A stretch of 64,000 nucleotides of DNA from Linum tenue (Eukaryota; Streptophyta; Magnoliopsida; Malpighiales; Linaceae): positions 2,124,909 to 2,188,908 of the forward strand of contig CAMGYJ010000007.1 of the NCBI GenBank assembly GCA_946122785.1, written 5' to 3'. The notes under the pieces were generated by a model. It saw only the letters and a list, made by a program, of their open reading frames with translations, was not told the DNA's origin and did no database searches. Position numbers and translations under genes: made by a program. Shown one piece after another: positions 58,578 to 64,000 of the stretch (position 1 is its first letter; each line of letters begins with the position of its first letter).

Positions 58578-60606
58578 GGAAATGTGCTAATAATTATAAT
58601 TTTTTTTAAAAAAATTATGGCTTGAACAATGATTTTTTTTTACTGATTTAAGCTTAGCTTAATGAGATTATTTATGCCTCCAAGAAAATACGGGATTAAT
58701 GGAAAAAAGACAGATTGAAAGAACTCTTTTTTTAAGTGGAATTCGAGTTGCTTTCAAAAATCTTGGAAAAATACTTTCTTTTTGCCATCATCCGAGCGAT
58801 CAGTTATGGAAAGCAATGGTACCAATAAAGATTAATAGGTTGTTATTCATCTCACTTTAGTTTCTCTGTTTGGAATGATAAACTCGGCGCTCCGTTTCTA
58901 CTACTAAATATACACGCAAAAACGTGAAAAATTAGTCTCAATGGAATGTTCTGTCCCACATATGGTACAGTTACAACGAGAGAGCAATTAAGTACTCGAT
59001 GGACCACCTAATTAATAAGAGCCATCATGTATCTTTATGATATGCCACATTATTGAAAGGTATTATTGGTGTCGATCTATAGCATTAATTGGATCATTTA
59101 TGACTGTATATGGAGACTTCCCAAGCTCAAATTGGTAGCTACCACAAGTCATGGCGCCCTTAAGCTTAAGCTTTCCTATTTTTAACCAGATGAGCAGAAG
59201 CTTTCTCTTTCGTGGATTCTAAGCAACTACTACTACTACTACTACAGTGACAGTGAGACTTTTACCGGACTTTCTTTTCTTGTTTTGGTTGCATGCAGAT
59301 CGAGGAAAGCTTCAACGCAACCCTAGCAATTTTACCCATCTTCCTGTGGCCATGCATTGCTTTACAGCTTTCACCATGGAATAATAATAATAATACCCTT
59401 CAAGCTAAGTTTCTGGCTCAACCTGATTGTCATCATGCAGTTTCTTGTATTCTGCTGCTGCATGTTACTGCATGCAGAAACAAGGAAGAACGGTTTCGTC
59501 TTCTCTAATCAATAGAGTAGTTGCACCACCGCCTAACACCATTTATTGTGGTGCTGGCTTCCTTTATGATCTCTGCACTGTCGAATTTAATTGCCTTCTT
59601 CTCATACAGTTGGGATTCTACAGTCTTCTTCTCCGAGATCTCCACCAACCATCTCCAACAAGGCAAGAACCATCATTATGGCAAGAAAAAGAATGTAACA
59701 AATCAGGTCAATATAACGTGCATCAGACATATTACCCCAGCCAGGGGGAAAAAAGGCAGTAGAACTATTACATCTGAACTGAAATGATCAATGGCTGACC
59801 CTTATGATTAAAAGGGAAGGAGCATCATTTCCCGGGGCGGAAAGGGAGTGAAATAAGAAGCAAGCAAGAGTAAATAAACTGATAGAAAAAAAGGTTTCAC
59901 TATGATGAATCAAACATTCATTCAGATCATTAGCCTGATCCTTAACAAGCTTTTCCAGCAGCTAGCTAGCTAAAAGTAAGAGTACTCCTGCAAAGCTTAT
60001 TCCCCTTTGTGACAGCATAATAATCACATACTATTGCTGCTGTTACTACTACAACTACGTAATCAACAACAACAACATCAAGACAAAATTCTACAGCTGT
60101 GTTCTGTATGGCTGGCTCCATAAACAAAGTCAGCTTCTAAATGTTCTTCAACATCAAAACATAACATTGTCCTCTTCTCTGTTTCCTGCTCAGGTGGAAT
60201 TGAGAGAGTGAGCACAAAACCATCATTGCGGCCACATTTTCCCCGGATACGAGGGAAAGTGAGGTTCTTTCAACCAGAACCCTCACAGGGTACTACAGTT
60301 CTCGAACAAACACACACACACACACACGCCACAGTCGTAATAGAATCTCATCAGGTCTCCGAGAAACTCCAAAAACTATGTCTTTGCTTTGTGGGGATGG
60401 AGATGGTATATACAAATTGTTTTGAGACTTCCACCCCCAGCGGATGATGGTTACCTTTAATATAGAAAGAACCCTCGAGAGCGCAAAAAACCAATATGGC
60501 GCTTCGTTGTTCCAGTTCGTTTAATTGCACTTCTTGCACAATCCTCTCATGTACCTTGCACTTTATTTTGCTAAAGGTGGCCAAAAGGTGCAAAGCTTTC
60601 AACTTT
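58578..60606. other. spacer between GulLO and EMF1
   Basis: No gene is supported. It contains a TAC microsatellite near 59230, a CA run near 60310 and AT-rich DNA. The right part is probably EMF1 3' UTR. Short open frames at 59293-59787 lack any recognisable domain. Confidence 0.5.
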
Positions 60607-60701
60607 CTGCAACCAGGCAACATTTTGTTAGATAAAAAGAGAGAAATATGAAACAAAGAAGCTGGTGAAAATCATTTAAGAGATGAGCACATAGTGATTA
60701 C
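60607..60701 (-). other. EMF1: probable 3' UTR intron of EMF1
   Basis: On the minus strand a donor GTAATCAC follows the EMF1 stop codon by about 24 bases, and a pyrimidine-rich tract with GGTTGCAG acceptor ends at 60607. An intron this close to the stop would not normally trigger nonsense-mediated decay. Confidence 0.55.
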
Positions 60702-60726
60702 CAGCATCAAAATATCAGGAACCTGA

Positions 60727-63700
60727 CTACGGGTTCAGATGATGTTTCCCACGTCCTCTTATTGCAGCAAGCTTCTTCTGCCGCTTTTGCTCACCTCCAT
60801 CTGCATCCAGGAATTTCAGATCTTTTGGACCTATCATGTAAGGGTTTCCAGGCCCTGGGTAGCTAAAATCAGCAGGGTTCCGGTTTATTCTGCAGGTTTC
60901 TTGAAGCTCCAGTGTGTGTTTCTGGGGATGACCAGTTGTGTTAGTCTTAGAACCCGCCTCTAATCTGTATTCTATTGATGAGGAGAACTTTGATGCTTCT
61001 TGCATTTGGAAGGGAAGCCTAGAAGAAGAATCTGAAGAACCAAGAATCTTCTTTCGAATATGAACTGGACTAGACCCGGAAAGCTGAGGGATACCACCAC
61101 GCCTGTTCTCTGCAAGTGAATCCATGTCTTCTTGTCTCCTCCTAGTCTCTTGAGAAACTTGGCTGCTGAAATCGATAGCCTTCTTGAAACCTCTACTATC
61201 GAGTTGAAACGAAGCAGAAGATCCGATTCTCTGGGAATTTGCTGGACCATGTTGCTGGAAACCCCTTGTGAATTTGTTTTCACTGCCATGATCATATGGA
61301 AGAGTTCTCATCACTGAATGATGCCCATCACGAGTGGTAGACGGGCTTTCTTGATTCACTTGTCCATTGGATCCCAGTCCTGCATCCATGAGGCTGAGTA
61401 AATGCATAGCTGAAATTGTCTCGTTTGAATATATGTCAGCGTTCCCTGCAGGCTTCTGATTAAGCTCTATCATGTTGGTGTTACTCCTACGAGCAGGTGG
61501 ATTCTCCAAATGTGATCCCCTCCTTGGTGTTTCAGAACCATAGCTGTTACTACCTTGTCTCCGAAAGCTTGTAGCATTCTGATTCAGCAACTTGGGGTCA
61601 TTAAACATGAAAGGCAAGTTATGACTCGGTGCCATAGTTCGCCGCGAGTGATTTGCTTCTTCACTCCATGAACCTGTCGTGTGGTGGGAACTACTCTGAA
61701 CTGGAGGCCCCTTGGTCGAAAGGTTGCGTAACCATTGCAAATGTTGACCACCAATTTGCCTCCCAGTGGAAGAGGCAGCATTTTGGGGTGTGCCTGATGG
61801 ATACTGGCGCTGTAGGAATTCTGCGTAGCCCAAGGGTGGGGGGCAACTTTGCTCTGCTTGGTTTATGAAGAATTGGGATTGATCAGGAAGCTGAGCAACA
61901 GACTTCTGTTTGGCGGGTGGTCTTGAATTCTCGCTCCACTGAATCATTCCATTTCTTCCATTTTGAGCCAATAGCTTTTCTCTGAGAGCCTCGTGATAAA
62001 ACCGGTGTGTGTCCACGACATGTCTATTGCCAAAATCCAATGTCTGATGACCCCTGCTGCTGTCGGCTTGAGCATCAGGAAGACACCTCTCGTACTGATT
62101 CTTTGCCATGAGTTCAACAATTTCCATAGGGATATCGTCTGAAGCGGGAGCTTCAGATGCTCTACTACCAGCTCTCAAGTCAATATCCCTTCTTTTGCCA
62201 GAAGCATGCGCCTGAATTCCAATGGACTTCTCATTTGAGCTTGTACTGGCAACGTCCTGGAACAAAGAGGATTCACAGATCTTATTTAATAAAAACAAGG
62301 AACTGTAAGAAAGGTCAATAAGCAGGAATCGGGGATGTGTGGAGCTATGAAACAATCCAAAATCAATTCAGGAAGATCATGATATGCAAGGTAATATGGA
62401 TTGCATTTCTCTTATTGCACTGATATATCCAGTAGCTCAATCTACCTGTAATTAACAATGCTCCTTCAATTATTAATCCAGAGAAGTGAAATTCCAAAGG
62501 GAAACATCATGACTACCTTTCTCTGCATATGGAAACCTCCCATCTCGACTTGGGAGCTATAGTTATGTGCCGCACCAAGGAAAGAATGCATGGGTTGCTT
62601 CCTTCTCACGTCACTTTGTATTCCACCAAAAGGTGGATGCATTGGAGATCCATGACTCGAAGAAAACATCCCAACATATTGTGTCTGTTCATCTTTCCTC
62701 GTGACCTGTTCGTTGGAGGTCATTCTGATATGCTCGCCGAACAAAAAGCTCTGCCTGTCATGGACACTATTATACGTCCTTTCGGGTTGATGTCTGGCTG
62801 TGTAAATGTCAAGAGAAAGATTAAGCCCTCTTTCACTGGAAAAATCTTGGTTAGCTTGATCATGCACAGGCCTAGTTTGCATAGTACTCTCAGATTCCCG
62901 CACTACTAGACCCTCTCGAAGCATGCTGAGATTTTCACCAAATAGACCCGGCTTGCCTTGCTTATTCTTAACAGAACTAGATTTTCCATCAACATATTGA
63001 GCACGGAGAGGGAAAAGATCTATCTCTCTACCCGCATTTAGATTCTCCACAGGCTTTGGTGCAGCATGACCAGTGGCATCCGCCACACCACAAGCATTAT
63101 CTCCGATACTAATCTCAGTTACTGTCGGAAAACTTTCACGAGATGGTGGCGCCAAGGACAGACTGTCATCATCAGGAACTACAACACTTTTATCTTTCTG
63201 CTTGCCCACAGCTCCACTGTTTTCAACTCTTGATTTGCTAGAGTTGCTTTTTGTACTACTTTGTTGAACCACTTTGTTTCTCACATCTGCAACTAATGCA
63301 GAATTGAAACTAGCCTCTTTGTTGGAAACCTTCTTACTCATGATAGCACTATTTGTGCCTCTAACTTTGCTAGAATTGCCTTTTATACTACTTTCTATAA
63401 CCATTTTGTCTTGCACATCTACGACTGAGTCAGAAGTCAAAGCCTTCTTCTTCTTGGGAATATGATCAACAGCTTTCTTCAGAATTCTGGCTCTGCTCAC
63501 CTTACTGGAAGAAGGATTCGACTCAGGGGTACTCCACTGATCATCCCGAGGAAATTTCCGCTTCTTGTATGGAATCAAAGTCCTTTTGGCAGAACCAATT
63601 CCTTCAATTTCCACTTGATCATCCGGGGAACCAGGAGGTTTATCATCAACTTCTGCAGGCGCATAAGGAACAACATTTAAGGAGGGAAGAGAATCTGCAG

Positions 63701-64000
63701 CCTTGAGGGAATCAGCACTTTCATGTACTCCCTTCTCGCACAACAAATCAGTCAGTAATCGGATCTTTCGAGTTTTTCTACGACGAGGACCACTTGAATG
63801 ATCACGATGAGAAGACTGAGGATCATGATCATTCTTGACCCCAGTCTTCTCAGCATCTTCGGATGAGCCATAACCTGCTTCCATGGTATCTTGTGCACTA
63901 GCATTGTCACCTTTCCCTCTAGTACATGAATCAGAAACATGACCAGAAGCCACATATTTTAAACGAACTGTCAAGCTTGTGTGTTTATCATGCCTGGAGT
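60727..64000 (-). CDS. EMF1: EMBRYONIC FLOWER 1 (3' part, cut by window edge)
   Basis: Plant-specific Polycomb-associated nuclear protein that represses flowering and seed genes. Two exons are visible: one open from the window edge to 62517, and the last from 62256 to 60727 (509 residues and stop), joined in phase 0 over a 260-bp intron. Matches to the EMF1 family I know: RRRKTRKIRLLTDLL, DDIPMEIVELMAKNQYE, AMHLLSLMDAGL and INRNPADFSYPGPGNPYM, with nuclear-localisation-like KKRKFPRD and IPKKKKA. Most of the rest is low-complexity and Ser-rich, as is normal. The N-terminal part lies beyond 64000. The reading frame is open through the last base, so the exon continues. Confidence 0.93.

Overview
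This is nuclear DNA from a eudicot plant. Genes have many short GT-AG introns, intergenic DNA is AT-rich, and several products are plant-specific: CC-NBS-LRR resistance proteins, MYB3R, EMF1, NPF transporters, TOL/VHS-GAT proteins and GulLO. I cannot fix the species from sequence alone.

Region 1 (1-24 kb) is a rearranged resistance-gene block. Two full CC-NBS-LRR genes (6253-9672 and 16339-19761, both minus) sit in two diverged duplicated units. Each unit also carries the 3' end of a MYB3R cell-cycle MYB gene. Broken pieces of the 3' end of the eIF3l gene (full gene at 21111-23749) are mixed in. The block holds a Harbinger-like element inserted in a MYB3R exon, a 5'-truncated LINE with a 17-bp target duplication, and two Helitron-like AT-rich tracts in opposite orientation.

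Region 2 (24-39.3 kb) is ordinary gene space. It has a four-TM membrane protein of unknown role (minus), a TOM1-like VHS-GAT protein for ubiquitinated-cargo sorting (plus), and EMC1, the large subunit of the ER membrane protein complex (plus). Exon structures could be resolved to single bases and all frames close.

Region 3 (39.7-54.4 kb) is a broken NPF1-type transporter locus. The N-terminal exons (39768-40267) lie downstream of three near-identical tandem copies of the C-terminal exons. The copies have a period of 3677 bp, with a partial fourth at the right end. Each copy carries one arm of a long foldback element, a SINE inserted at the NPF stop codon, and a dimeric short repeat in the NPF intron. 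A solo LTR and a nuclear insertion of plastid atpB lie between the two halves.

Region 4 (54.4-64 kb) has three short inverted-repeat elements, an L-gulono-1,4-lactone oxidase gene (plus, 3 exons), and the 3' part of EMF1, a Polycomb-associated repressor (minus), which runs off the right edge.

The intact genes are unrelated housekeeping or developmental genes and form no pathway. I found no undescribed multi-gene system. The most unusual structures are the NPF half-gene array and the mosaic MYB3R/eIF3l/NLR duplication.
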